A stretch of DNA of 64,000 nt from Pseudoxanthomonas suwonensis J47. Lineage in GTDB: Bacteria > Pseudomonadota > Gammaproteobacteria > Xanthomonadales > Xanthomonadaceae. Position 1 is the stretch's first letter. Each line of letters begins with the position of its first letter. Made by a program: the position numbers and the translations under genes. The DNA lies in contig NZ_AZUZ01000014.1 in the NCBI RefSeq assembly GCF_000513955.1, positions 35,413 through 99,412 on the forward strand, written 5' to 3'. Positions 40,093-48,511 of this stretch are shown here, piece by piece. Under the pieces are notes generated by a model. It was not told the origin of the DNA, did not search any database, and saw only the letters and a program-made list of their open reading frames with translations.

Positions 40093-41718
40093 TCAGGTCG
40101 CTCCCGTCCTAATGTGAGCTGGCATGGTGGCAATCACCACAATCTGGCTCTCATCATCCCAAAAGTAATAGATGCGGAGGCAGCGCCTAGGGTCCCGGGT
40201 ATTGCCGCCGTTCTTGACGTGCCATTCGACTGGAACCTGTTGGCCATTCCAGGCGAACTCAAAGCTGTCCGCGCCGCAGCGGTCGTTATGGATGCCATCG
40301 GCGATAGGTTTGCGCAGGTCCCCGGCAGCACCATTCATCCGTGAGTCGCGGTATTCGTTTGCCAGCCACAGCAGGCAGCGTGCTGCCGTCTGCGGTTCAT
40401 CGAAAACAGCAGACTTCGTCTCACGGCGTGCTCTGCTGGAGAGCATGACGCGGCCACCGAGGACTTCGTCACACCAATCGGAAAACGTGTCCCAGCTTTC
40501 TGGGAGTCGCACGGCCGAGTCTGGTTCGTCGCCGCGTTCTTTGATCTGCGCCAGCAGTTGTTGGATCCGAAACTGGGCACCGCGCAGCTGCTGCTGATAA
40601 CTCTGGGCGTCTTCCTCCGCGCGCTGGAAATCACACATCCACTGTTCCGCCTCGGCCTTGGAGCGCTCCAGATCATCTTTCAAGGCTTCGAGCTGAATTT
40701 GGGCAGCCTTAAGCTGCTCTGCATCTGATGAACCGATCCGCTGCAACCTTTGGCGTTCAAAGTCGAGACTCGATTCCCGAACCGCTGAAAAGGCGACGAC
40801 ATCGTCACCCAGCCGCAAGCGACGCAAGCTCTCACTCGCCACCAGCCAACGCAGCGCCTTTTGGGTCGATCGTGCCTGCTCATAGTCGTCCGAGGGGTCG
40901 ATAAAGAACAGCCGGTGCGCATATGGGTTTGCATCCAGCGAAAATCCCGGCATGTAGGACCGCACAGCGCCGTTGTAGACCGAACGGGGCTTGCCAAGCT
41001 GCTCCGTCAAAACCCAGGTATGGACTGATGGAACGACAACCACTTTTGCGATCCCAAGAGTCGCCTTTGCCAACAAACGAGCATCGAGCCGGGGAGCCGA
41101 TTCGCCTTCAGCGATAGAGCACACCAGGTAGGGGATAGACCGACTCGGATTGATCAGTTTTTCGACCAGGTCTTCTGCGTCAGTTTGGGAGGTGATGAAC
41201 CAAGGTAATCCATCAAAGCGAACATCGCCCTGCTCCAGACCGCAAACGGAATTGACTTGCCGCACCAGCCCGGGAACGGCGGGTTCAATCGCCAGGAACT
41301 CCTCCGGGGTACTGACCAGCAGGCGCAGACTGAACAGGGCGGGGCCGCTGGTCTGGGCGTAGCCGATGACGACCTCTGTCGTCCATGTGCGCTGGGCGAC
41401 ATTGGCGTCGGGCCTATCGACCCGAAGAGCCCAAAGCGCGCGGCGGTCATCCGCGAAACTCGCGCCAAGGCAAGTTCGACCTCCACGAAGATGTTCGAAG
41501 GAGTGTCCCTCCGCCGCTGCAGCTGGCAACTGGTCGCGGATCTGTTTTGCCGCCCATGACAACACCTCGCTTCGTGCTGCACTGGCTGCAGCTACAGCAT
41601 TGGTGTCGGAAAGCGCCGCTGCGACACGAAGCAGCTCGCGTTCTCGAACACGGGGCATACGGTTGCCGGCAATGGCCGGAGAGTCAGTGAACTTGGGTAA
41701 TTGCAGAGAGTTCATCAT
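40093..41718 (-). CDS. Unknown coiled-coil protein in restriction/CD-NTase operon
   Basis: I do not recognise this 541-residue family. The N-terminal 300 residues are mixed alpha/beta with a VIGYAQTSGPALFSLRLLVS strand-helix and no membrane segment. Residues about 315-400 are strongly coiled-coil (AEQLKAAQIQLEALKDDLER onward). The C-terminal 100 residues end with VEWHVKNGG, RCLRIYYFWD and IVVIATMPAH, a strand pattern like RelE-type or DUF4258-type toxin domains. That likeness is inference. It lies directly after the CD-NTase (adjacent stop and start) and one base from hsdR, so it is co-translated with both. A regulatory, sensor or effector role within the CD-NTase module is possible. Confidence 0.7.
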   Translation of the reverse strand: MMNSLQLPKFTDSPAIAGNRMPRVRERELLRVAAALSDTNAVAAASAARSEVLSWAAKQIRDQLPAAAAEGHSFEHLRGGRTCLGASFADDRRALWALRVDRPDANVAQRTWTTEVVIGYAQTSGPALFSLRLLVSTPEEFLAIEPAVPGLVRQVNSVCGLEQGDVRFDGLPWFITSQTDAEDLVEKLINPSRSIPYLVCSIAEGESAPRLDARLLAKATLGIAKVVVVPSVHTWVLTEQLGKPRSVYNGAVRSYMPGFSLDANPYAHRLFFIDPSDDYEQARSTQKALRWLVASESLRRLRLGDDVVAFSAVRESSLDFERQRLQRIGSSDAEQLKAAQIQLEALKDDLERSKAEAEQWMCDFQRAEEDAQSYQQQLRGAQFRIQQLLAQIKERGDEPDSAVRLPESWDTFSDWCDEVLGGRVMLSSRARRETKSAVFDEPQTAARCLLWLANEYRDSRMNGAAGDLRKPIADGIHNDRCGADSFEFAWNGQQVPVEWHVKNGGNTRDPRRCLRIYYFWDDESQIVVIATMPAHIRTGAT

Positions 41719-42537
41719 TTACCTCCCGAGCAAGCCGCCCACAGGGGGCACGAGCTTGGCGATGACGGCATCCGCTTGGGCGGTCTGCCCGGCGCGCTCC
41801 AGGGCGCGTGCCTGAGTGGTCAGATCTTTTAGCCGCGTTACCGCGTCGCGTTTCCATTGCGGCGCGAACAACCCCGCATCGAGCGCATCGACGATCTCAA
41901 AGAAGTAGTCGCCAACCTGTCGCGAGGCGAGCAGGCCGAAGAAGCCGTACCCGTGGCCGGCGACTTGTTGCTCCAAGGCATAGGACTCGAACGGATACCC
42001 GGCCTTGGCGTTCCAGTACTTCATGATGCGCGCCAAGGGCTTGATGAGGTTGCCGTTGGCCTGATTGGCGCTGGTCAGCATGTTGTTGAAACCCTTCGGA
42101 TCGGTGCCTTGCCAGCTTTGGTAGCCGGAGCCCTTGGCCGGAATCTGCAAACCACCCCACCAGTTCTGTAGCGCAGGCACAAGCTCGAAACGGATGTGGT
42201 TCAACTCCAGCGCGACGGTCGGGTGCGACTGCGCGACTTCAGAGCGGGCGTACCGAAGCTCCGCGAATCGGCGTAGTCGGTCGAGGTAACTTTGGGGCTG
42301 CAACCCGCCGTCCGAGAAGACGACCATGTAATCCACGTCGGACTGCGGGTCCATCGAGCGGGGCAGGATCGTCCCTCGGCTGTAGGAGCCGAAGACAAAG
42401 TGCTGGCTCATCTGAGCGCCGAAGTGATCCTCCAGGCGCGTTTGCAGCGTCGCGATGGAACGCTGCACGCCTGCCTTCTCGTCGTCACGCAGGATGGCCT
42501 GGTTCGCCAAGTTCGTGAGGTAGCTATTGATGGTCAT
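41719..42537 (-). CDS. SMODS-type nucleotidyltransferase (CD-NTase)
   Basis: This 272-residue enzyme of the CD-NTase/OAS superfamily should make a cyclic or linear oligonucleotide signal on phage infection. The active site is FGSYSRGTILPRS with Gly50-Ser51. The acid pair Asp67-Val-Asp69 lies in SDVDYMVVF, and Glu118 in IRFELVPAL is the third acid. The helical C-terminal part follows NGNLIKPLARIMKYWN. It overlaps the SLATT gene by four bases (ATGA). CD-NTase plus SLATT is a known CBASS-like pairing. No Cap2/Cap3 or HORMA genes are present, so it would be a short type I-like set. Confidence 0.88.
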   Translation of the reverse strand: MTINSYLTNLANQAILRDDEKAGVQRSIATLQTRLEDHFGAQMSQHFVFGSYSRGTILPRSMDPQSDVDYMVVFSDGGLQPQSYLDRLRRFAELRYARSEVAQSHPTVALELNHIRFELVPALQNWWGGLQIPAKGSGYQSWQGTDPKGFNNMLTSANQANGNLIKPLARIMKYWNAKAGYPFESYALEQQVAGHGYGFFGLLASRQVGDYFFEIVDALDAGLFAPQWKRDAVTRLKDLTTQARALERAGQTAQADAVIAKLVPPVGGLLGR

Positions 42538-43037
42538 GGACTCACCTCGTCCACGCGGTAGCGGGCCCGGCCGCTGTCGATGTCGTTCTTCGCCTGTTCG
42601 TAATCGCAGCGCGCTATAGCCGGCGAGCTCTGATTCAGCTCGTCGCGGGTCCTTGCCAGCTCGAACAGGCGCGCTTTCGCTTCGTCTGCCGCAAGGCCGT
42701 CCGTCAGGCCGATTTCTCGAAAGATGCGCGCCTGATTGCGCAGCGCCTGGTATTGGCCTGCGACAGCCTTGTGCATCTCTGCGCGCTCCGACGGCTTCAG
42801 GAAAGTCAGCACCGTCGTCAGCGCGGTGGACAGGAGCGCCAGCGCGCCCGCCAGTTCCGGTTGGTCCTTGAACGCGGCGGCGCCAGCAATCGCGGCCAGC
42901 AGCGCCGATGGCAGGCCGATCCACAGGTGATAACGCGCCCAGCGCACCGCCGCGTTGTAGTGACCCTTGAACGAGTGTTCGGTGTCTTCTTCGATGCGCT
43001 GGGCCTCGGCGGCCAGCTTGCTGATCAGTTCGCTCAT
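42534..43037 (-). CDS. SLATT-domain membrane effector
   Basis: The 167-residue protein has two membrane helices (about 38-56, WIGLPSALLAAIAGAAA, and 62-80, LAGALALLSTALTTVLTFL). Helical flanks carry the SLATT signature: KPSERAEMHKAVAGQYQALR and a downstream RDELNQSSPAI. SLATT proteins are predicted pores that kill the cell when the partner CD-NTase makes its signal. It overlaps hsdS upstream and the CD-NTase downstream, each by four bases. Confidence 0.87.
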   Translation of the reverse strand: MSELISKLAAEAQRIEEDTEHSFKGHYNAAVRWARYHLWIGLPSALLAAIAGAAAFKDQPELAGALALLSTALTTVLTFLKPSERAEMHKAVAGQYQALRNQARIFREIGLTDGLAADEAKARLFELARTRDELNQSSPAIARCDYEQAKNDIDSGRARYRVDEVSP

Positions 43038-44215
43038 GCGGTGGCCTCCTCGGGAACAGGCACGCGCCACTGGCCCGTGAGCAGCTTTTGCATCAGGCCG
43101 CGTTTTTGGCGCTTGAGGGCATCAAGCGACTTGCCGAGCAGGTCGATTTCCTCGCGCAGCGCGTTGAGGTAGCGGGCAATGGCGGTTTGGGGGGCGAGGT
43201 CAGGCAGAGGAATGACAACGCTCGCAAAATCACCAAAAGAGACGGTTTCCCGAACACTGCCTTGAACACTCTTTTTGATCCGTTCCCGTGCCTCATAGGA
43301 GTTGAGCCAATGCCGAAAATAGTCTGAGTCAACCTTGGTTGAGTCGAGTTCAAACACTACATACATAGGGCTCAGCACGCCTTCGTCCCAGGCATCCAGC
43401 CGGGCAATGGAGCCAACGTTAATCCGCGACGGGTTATAGGCGTACTGGCCACGTCGAACGACTTTGTAGTTCGAGAGGTCGTCGCTAGCGACACGGCGCT
43501 CGAACTGTTCTTCCGGTAACACGACGCCGCGCGAATTCGTCACACTCAGCACGCGGGTGCAATAGCTGCCGCTATTGCGCTCGGAAACTTCGCAAGCGAC
43601 AGCGCCGACATGCGTGCGGGGATGCTGACCGCGACTGATGAGGCGCGAGAGTTCGTGGGTGTAATGGCGCTCCTTCGCCGCGATGAGGCGCTCGGTGGTT
43701 TCGATGGCGGTGTCCCAAGCAGAGAGCACGCTAGCTGTCCGCCGCTGTAGTTGAATGTCTGGCAGCGGTACCTCTTGAAGTTTCAGGTTCCGCCCATTGA
43801 TGACCGGGACGGTTCCCGAGTTGCAGAAGTCCTGAAGATCATGGAAATCAAACCAGTAGTAGAGATACTCTGGGTCGCAAACATTCGCATCCCGTACTGT
43901 GACGACAAGGACGTTATCGTCAGTCAGACAGTCCTCGGCGAGAATTCTCTTGTTGTTGTTTCGGAGAGCTGCTCCGACACGCGGGAACACGATGCTCCCT
44001 GCAGGAAATGGGGTAGCACGCATTTCACGAAGCACCTCGGAGCTGACGTAGTTCAAGGACTTGCGCAGGTACTTTGAGCTTGTTGGAGAGCCGATATCGG
44101 CCACCTTGACGTACGCCCACTCACCGCAGGACTGTCCTTGGTAGTCGGGCTTGAACGTGTAGCCTTGTTGAACGTCGGCAATCTGTCCTAGGCGGTAGGT
44201 GATCAAAGAGGTCAT
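43034..44215 (-). CDS. hsdS: Type I restriction-modification specificity subunit S
   Basis: The 393-residue subunit has two target-recognition domains, each starting with an IADVQQGYTF-type motif (residue 12) or its second-half equivalent after residue 205. Two conserved helices follow the pattern QRRTASVLSAWDTAIE (about 160) and QTAIARYLNALREEIDLL (about 345). It sets the DNA sequence recognised by HsdM and HsdR. The base composition is visibly more AT-rich than the flanking chromosome, as expected for an acquired gene. It overlaps the RhuM and SLATT genes by four bases. Confidence 0.94.
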   Translation of the reverse strand: MTSLITYRLGQIADVQQGYTFKPDYQGQSCGEWAYVKVADIGSPTSSKYLRKSLNYVSSEVLREMRATPFPAGSIVFPRVGAALRNNNKRILAEDCLTDDNVLVVTVRDANVCDPEYLYYWFDFHDLQDFCNSGTVPVINGRNLKLQEVPLPDIQLQRRTASVLSAWDTAIETTERLIAAKERHYTHELSRLISRGQHPRTHVGAVACEVSERNSGSYCTRVLSVTNSRGVVLPEEQFERRVASDDLSNYKVVRRGQYAYNPSRINVGSIARLDAWDEGVLSPMYVVFELDSTKVDSDYFRHWLNSYEARERIKKSVQGSVRETVSFGDFASVVIPLPDLAPQTAIARYLNALREEIDLLGKSLDALKRQKRGLMQKLLTGQWRVPVPEEATA

Positions 44216-45333
44216 TTGGCTTTCCGCTCCTTGCTCTCCAGCTGCCGCTCGATCCGCTCCAACGCCCGCACATCCTCCGTATCGGCCGCCAGGCGCTCCT
44301 TCACCGCCCGGTCAAAGTCGGAAACATATTCGGCTTCCTGTATCCGGCGGTACTTTTCGAACTCGCTTTCGGCATGCGCTTGGGCGGCCTCGGCGCCGAT
44401 GGAACCTGCGCCTTGCAGGATGCCGCGGTCGGTCAGTTCCAGAAAGCGGTCGAGCTGCTTGGCCCAGTCTTCCATGGTCATGGGGATGTGGCGGCGGGCG
44501 CGGTCTTCGGCGAGGTCGAGGTAGCTGTTGACCAGGCGGCCCAGCGCCTCCAGCTCTTCGCGGGTCAGGTAGTTCTTGGCCACGGCGACATCGCTTTTGA
44601 GGATGCGCCCGTGCGGCGCTTTGTCCCAGGTGGTCAGGCCCATGTGGGGCTTGCTGGCGTCGGCGCGGGCGCGGATGAGTTCGGCGGCGGTGTGGCCGTG
44701 GATGGCGTAGTGCAATTTGTTTTGCACCTTGGCGAAGAAGGCGCGTGTGGCGGGCGCGGCCGCGTCGTAGTCGATGGCGGTGGCGTAGAGGTCGGTGATT
44801 TTCTGGTAGAAGTGTCGCTCGGACAGGCGGATCTCGCGGATTTCTTCGAGCAGGCGCGCAAAGTAATCCACGCCGAGGAAGGCACCGTTTTCCAGCCGTT
44901 TTTTGTCGAGCACATAGCCCCGGATGGCGAACTCGCGCAGCACCTGGGTGGCCCAGCGGCGGAACTGGGTGGCGCGCACCGAGTTGACCCGGTAGCCGAC
45001 GGAGATGATGGCGTCCAGGTGATAGTGAGCGACCTCACGCGCGACCTGTCGGCTGCCTTCGGTTTGAACTGTCCGGAAATTCCGGATAGTTGCCGCCTCA
45101 TCCAGCTCGCCGCTGGTGTAGATGTTGCGCAGGTGCTCGCTGATGGTGCGCACGTCCACGTCGAAGAGCGCGGCCATCAGCTTCTGGGTCAGCCAGATGG
45201 TCTCGTCCTCGTAGCGCACCTCGATGCTGGGCTCGCCGGCCTGTTGGGTGAAGATCAGAAACTCGGCGGTGCTGGCGCGGATGCGCAGCGTGTCATCCGC
45301 GGGCGGCGGGGCGGCGGGGCGCTTGCGGCTCAT
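44212..45333 (-). CDS. rhuM: RhuM-family protein
   Basis: The 373-residue protein has the N-terminal virulence RhuM domain: IEVRYEDETIWLTQKLMAALFDVDVRTISEHL, then REVAHYHLDAIISVGYRVNS and FRRWATQVLREFA. The helical C-terminus is rich in charged residues. Family members are often placed within type I restriction operons, as here between hsdM and hsdS, with an unproved accessory role. It overlaps both neighbours by four bases. Confidence 0.9.
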   Translation of the reverse strand: MSRKRPAAPPPADDTLRIRASTAEFLIFTQQAGEPSIEVRYEDETIWLTQKLMAALFDVDVRTISEHLRNIYTSGELDEAATIRNFRTVQTEGSRQVAREVAHYHLDAIISVGYRVNSVRATQFRRWATQVLREFAIRGYVLDKKRLENGAFLGVDYFARLLEEIREIRLSERHFYQKITDLYATAIDYDAAAPATRAFFAKVQNKLHYAIHGHTAAELIRARADASKPHMGLTTWDKAPHGRILKSDVAVAKNYLTREELEALGRLVNSYLDLAEDRARRHIPMTMEDWAKQLDRFLELTDRGILQGAGSIGAEAAQAHAESEFEKYRRIQEAEYVSDFDRAVKERLAADTEDVRALERIERQLESKERKAK

Positions 45334-46910
45334 ACGCCCTCCACACCCAGGGCCTTGAGGTGCTCGCGCATCCGGGCGCGCACCTCGGTGAGTTCCCGTT
45401 CGAGCTGCTCGATCTCGCGCTGCACGGCGGCGACGTCGATTTCCGCCTCTTCCTCGAAGGTATCGACGTAACGGGGGATATTGAGGTTGAAGTCTTTCTC
45501 GGCGATTTCGTCGAGAGGCGCGACGTAGGCGTATTTGTCCACGTTGCGGCGCTCGGCCACGGTCGCGATGATCTTCTGAAAGTGCGCCTCGGAAAGCTGG
45601 TTCTGGTTCTTGCCGGGGATGAACTCGCGGCTGGCGTCGACGAGCAGCACGTCCCGCACGTGTTCGCGCGGGCCGCCTTTCTCGCGGGCGCGGTCGAACA
45701 GCAGGATGGCCACCGGAATCGAGGTGGTAGGGAACAGGTTGCCCGGCAGGCCGACGACGGCATCGAGCAGGTTTTCTTCGATCATCGCGCGGCGGATGCG
45801 CCCTTCGGCACCGCCACGGAAGAGCACCCCATGCGGCACGACGACCGCGACCCGGCCTTCCTGGGGCAGCGCGCGCTCGATCATGTTGGTGATGAAGGCC
45901 CAGTCGCCCTTGGACTTGGGCGGCACGCCGCGCCAGAAGCGGTTGAAGCGGTCGTGGTCGGCGTGCTCCGCGCCCCACTTGTCCAGCGAAAAGGGCGGGT
46001 TGGCGACGACCACGTTGAACTTCATCAGCCGGTCGCCTTCGATCAGCGCCGGGCTGTTGAGCGTGTCGCACCACTCGATGCGGGCGGCGTCCTTGCTGTG
46101 GATGAACATGTTCATGCGCGCCAGGGCCCAGGTGGCACCGTTGACCTCTTCGCCGAAGAGGGCGTAGTTGTGGCTGCCTTGGGCCTCGACCCATTGGGCG
46201 GCTTCGATCAGCAAGCTGCCGGAGCCGCAGGAAGGGTCGCAAATACGGTCGCCGGGCTTGGGGTTGGCCAAGGCCGCCAACAGGCGCGAGACCATCTTGG
46301 GTGTGTAGAACTCGCCCGCCTTCTTGCCGGCATCCGACCCGAAGCGCTCGATGAGGTAGATGTAGGTGTTGCCGATGACGTCTTCGGCCACCCGGGAGGG
46401 GCGCAGATCGAGCTTGGCGAAGTCCTCCAGCAGGGTCTTCAGGCGGCGGTTGCGGTCCTTGGCCTTGCCGAGATTGGCCTCGCTGTTGAAGTCGATGTTG
46501 CGGAACACGCCTTCGAGCTTGGCCTTGTTCGCATCTTCGATATGGTCGAGCACGATGTTGATCAGCTCGCCGATGTTAGGCTCGTTGCGGCGTTCGTACA
46601 GCGCGTTGAAGTCCCCCAGGAATCGGTCGATGACGCGGCCTTTCCCGGTCTGCGGATCTTCTTCTTTCAACTCGACATACGGCAGGACGAAGCGCTCGCG
46701 CTCGAGCTTGCGGCGGATGCGTTCGTCGTCATCGCCGTACTGGGCCTTGTATTCGGCGTAGTGGTCGTTCCAGAGATCGCTGATGTACTTGAGGAACAGC
46801 ATCACCAGGATGTAGTCCTTGTACTGCGCGGGATCGACCACGCCCCGGAACGTGTCGCACGCGGCCCAGGCCGTGGCGTTGACTTCTTGTTGGGTGAGCT
46901 TTTCGGTCAT
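45330..46910 (-). CDS. hsdM: Type I restriction-modification methyltransferase subunit M
   Basis: This is the N6-adenine methyltransferase, 526 residues. The N-terminal helical HsdM domain is followed by the SAM motif DPSCGSGSLL (about residue 220) and the catalytic motif NPPFSLDKW (about 290). The C-terminus forms a helical coil. The ATG has a GGAGCAAGGA site. It is the first full-length core subunit of the operon after the half-length specificity gene and the DUF2188 gene. Confidence 0.95.
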   Translation of the reverse strand: MTEKLTQQEVNATAWAACDTFRGVVDPAQYKDYILVMLFLKYISDLWNDHYAEYKAQYGDDDERIRRKLERERFVLPYVELKEEDPQTGKGRVIDRFLGDFNALYERRNEPNIGELINIVLDHIEDANKAKLEGVFRNIDFNSEANLGKAKDRNRRLKTLLEDFAKLDLRPSRVAEDVIGNTYIYLIERFGSDAGKKAGEFYTPKMVSRLLAALANPKPGDRICDPSCGSGSLLIEAAQWVEAQGSHNYALFGEEVNGATWALARMNMFIHSKDAARIEWCDTLNSPALIEGDRLMKFNVVVANPPFSLDKWGAEHADHDRFNRFWRGVPPKSKGDWAFITNMIERALPQEGRVAVVVPHGVLFRGGAEGRIRRAMIEENLLDAVVGLPGNLFPTTSIPVAILLFDRAREKGGPREHVRDVLLVDASREFIPGKNQNQLSEAHFQKIIATVAERRNVDKYAYVAPLDEIAEKDFNLNIPRYVDTFEEEAEIDVAAVQREIEQLERELTEVRARMREHLKALGVEGV

Positions 46911-46962
46911 TCCTTGCTCCTTGTTGGGCGGGGTGCTCGCTACCGGGCACCCCGCTCGTTCA

Positions 46963-47205
46963 TCAGCCGGGGATCTTCTTGGGGTCGTTGCCGTGGCTGT
47001 CGGACTGACTGATCTTCCCGTCGCGGTTGTGGATCTTCAGTTCCGACCCCTCGCGCTGGCTCATGCGACGTGCGGCGTCGATGGCCTCCTGCTTGGTGTC
47101 GTGGTGAGATCTGGCACGGGTCGCCCCGCCGCGCTTGTTGTCCCAACCGCCATTGGGGTTCGGCACGACATGCCGCGTGTTGCGGGTTGAAGCCTTGTTG
47201 GCCAT
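46963..47205 (-). CDS. DUF2188 small protein
   Basis: This 80-residue basic protein has the DUF2188 pattern RHVVPNPNGGWDNKRGGATRA followed by SHHDTKQEAIDAARRMSQ and ELKIHNRDGKI. It is an accessory gene found in many restriction or mobile-element operons. The function is unknown. It lies between the half-length hsdS and hsdM. An upstream in-frame start at 47286 is rejected as it lacks family match. Confidence 0.8.
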   Translation of the reverse strand: MANKASTRNTRHVVPNPNGGWDNKRGGATRARSHHDTKQEAIDAARRMSQREGSELKIHNRDGKISQSDSHGNDPKKIPG

Positions 47206-47289
47206 AATCGATACCTCAAACGTTGTGTTGAACGACGTGCCGGTCTGAGTAGGTCCAGTACTCGGGCCGGCTTCCTCACCCGCCATATA

Positions 47290-47868
47290 TCAGCGGGCCT
47301 CCTGCGCTTCTCGCAGCAGGATTCCTTCGAGCAGCGCCTTTCGGCGGCCCCTCAATTCCTCCAACAAGGCAGCCTCGCGCGATGCGAGCTGTGCGACCTC
47401 GACGATGAGTCGCTGCCTATCAAGCGGCGGCAGAGCTACCTCGAGTTCATCGAGCACACCCTTGCCGATCATCTTCACGGCCGTTCCGGCCGCCTGCCCG
47501 GCAAGCGCTGCTTGCGTAGCGCGGTGGTTGATGAACCACTGAAGGTAGGCCGGCTCGACGATTTCCGTCTTTGGCCGGATCAGAAGCATCGGCGCGGCCA
47601 GCACAGCGCGGCCAATGTATCCCCCAACTAGTGCAGCTGAATTGGTCACTCCCCGTGATCGAAACAGCAGGTCCCCCTCCTGAACCAGATGGCGATCTTT
47701 CAGGTCGGGCATCTGAATGCGAGCGAAGCCTTCGGGATGGAGGAGATTGGTGTCATCGATGTCCTTCATCTGGATTACAGCGACATCGCCCTCCGCATCT
47801 GGTTCCAGGCGACTGCGGAACGAGTAGCCCATGCGGACTTCTGCGATGTCGGCCAGCAAGACATTCAT
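47290..47868 (-). CDS. Half-length specificity (HsdS-like) subunit with one TRD
   Basis: The protein has 192 residues with one target-recognition domain (MGYSFRSRLEPDAEGDVAVI at the start) and one conserved helix ending (LDRQRLIVEVAQLASREAALLEEL). A full HsdS has two of each, so this is either a dimerising half-subunit or an alternative specificity module. It is not a direct copy of either half of the HsdS at 43034. It is the first gene of the operon and has its own promoter upstream at 47916-47944. Confidence 0.8.
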   Translation of the reverse strand: MNVLLADIAEVRMGYSFRSRLEPDAEGDVAVIQMKDIDDTNLLHPEGFARIQMPDLKDRHLVQEGDLLFRSRGVTNSAALVGGYIGRAVLAAPMLLIRPKTEIVEPAYLQWFINHRATQAALAGQAAGTAVKMIGKGVLDELEVALPPLDRQRLIVEVAQLASREAALLEELRGRRKALLEGILLREAQEAR

Positions 47869-47915
47869 GGCGCTGTAATCTGATTACTGTGTTCAATAGC
47901 TTGCTTCATGAACGA

Positions 47916-47944
47916 ATGCTAGGCGCACAAGACAAGCCTGTCAA
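47916..47944 (-). promoter_or_regulatory. Sigma-70 promoter of the restriction operon
   Basis: On the minus strand TTGACA (47944-47939), a 17-base spacer and TAGCAT (47921-47916) are followed by a start site near 47909, about 40 bases before the half-length hsdS gene. The -35 box is a perfect consensus match. The rest of the gap 47869-48208 shows no gene. Confidence 0.8.
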
Positions 47945-48208
47945 GTGCTGTAAAGGCTTTTCTGGAAAGTTCATGAGTGAGCTCGCGGCAGAAGCTCTGA
48001 CGAGGGCCGGTGCGGCCAAATCGTCTAATCCACGCCCTCAAGGCCCAGGCTTTACTATCTGGCTTGGAAAACGGACGCGGGTTCGGTTCCGTGATCCGCC
48101 ACCAATAATGGATGGCCAGTTCGGACATCTGCCCGAAGGCCCTGCGGCGGACGCGGGCGGCCAAGGTCCAGGTGGAGGCGGCTTGACGGCCCGGGGAGTG
48201 GGCGTGCA

Positions 48209-48331
48209 CGCCTTTACTCAGTTGGCCCAGCGAGGCCAAACAAAACTAGGCACAGCCAGGGCACAGATCTGTCACAGGGCCCTTGGCGCGCCCGGAGGGA
48301 TTCGAATCCCCGACCAATGGCTTCGGAAGCC
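48209..48331 (-). repeat. att-like direct repeat with tRNA-Arg 3' half (copy A)
   Basis: The 123-base repeat matches 51744-51866 over the same length. It begins cgcctttactcag, carries gcacagccagggcacagat, and ends with 48 bases (48284-48331) of the tRNA-Arg(CCG) 3' half up to the anticodon stem. The tRNA body beyond is lost, so this is not a functional tRNA. Confidence 0.88.
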
Positions 48332-48511
48332 GTGAAAGTTCAATCATGGCAATGGATTGCGGATGGCCTCCGTTGGTCCTGGGCCGCGACTGCGGGGTTT
48401 CCAGCGGCAAGCCCACGGGCGCTGCGAGCTCAATTGACGTCCATCCTGCGCGCGGTGTCAGGCTCTTGCTGGCACAGGCTGCCGAGTAAAGGCCGCCAAC
48501 CACGGGACGCA

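Noticed and set aside
43034..47868. Phase-variable inversion between the two specificity genes
   Set aside because: I found no inverted repeats between them. Both read in the same direction and their sequences differ throughout.
48283..48489. Open frame starting MARPEGFESPTNGF on the plus strand
   Set aside because: It is the antisense of the tRNA-Arg 3' end. Similar frames start at the other tRNA copies and are well-known spurious ORFs.
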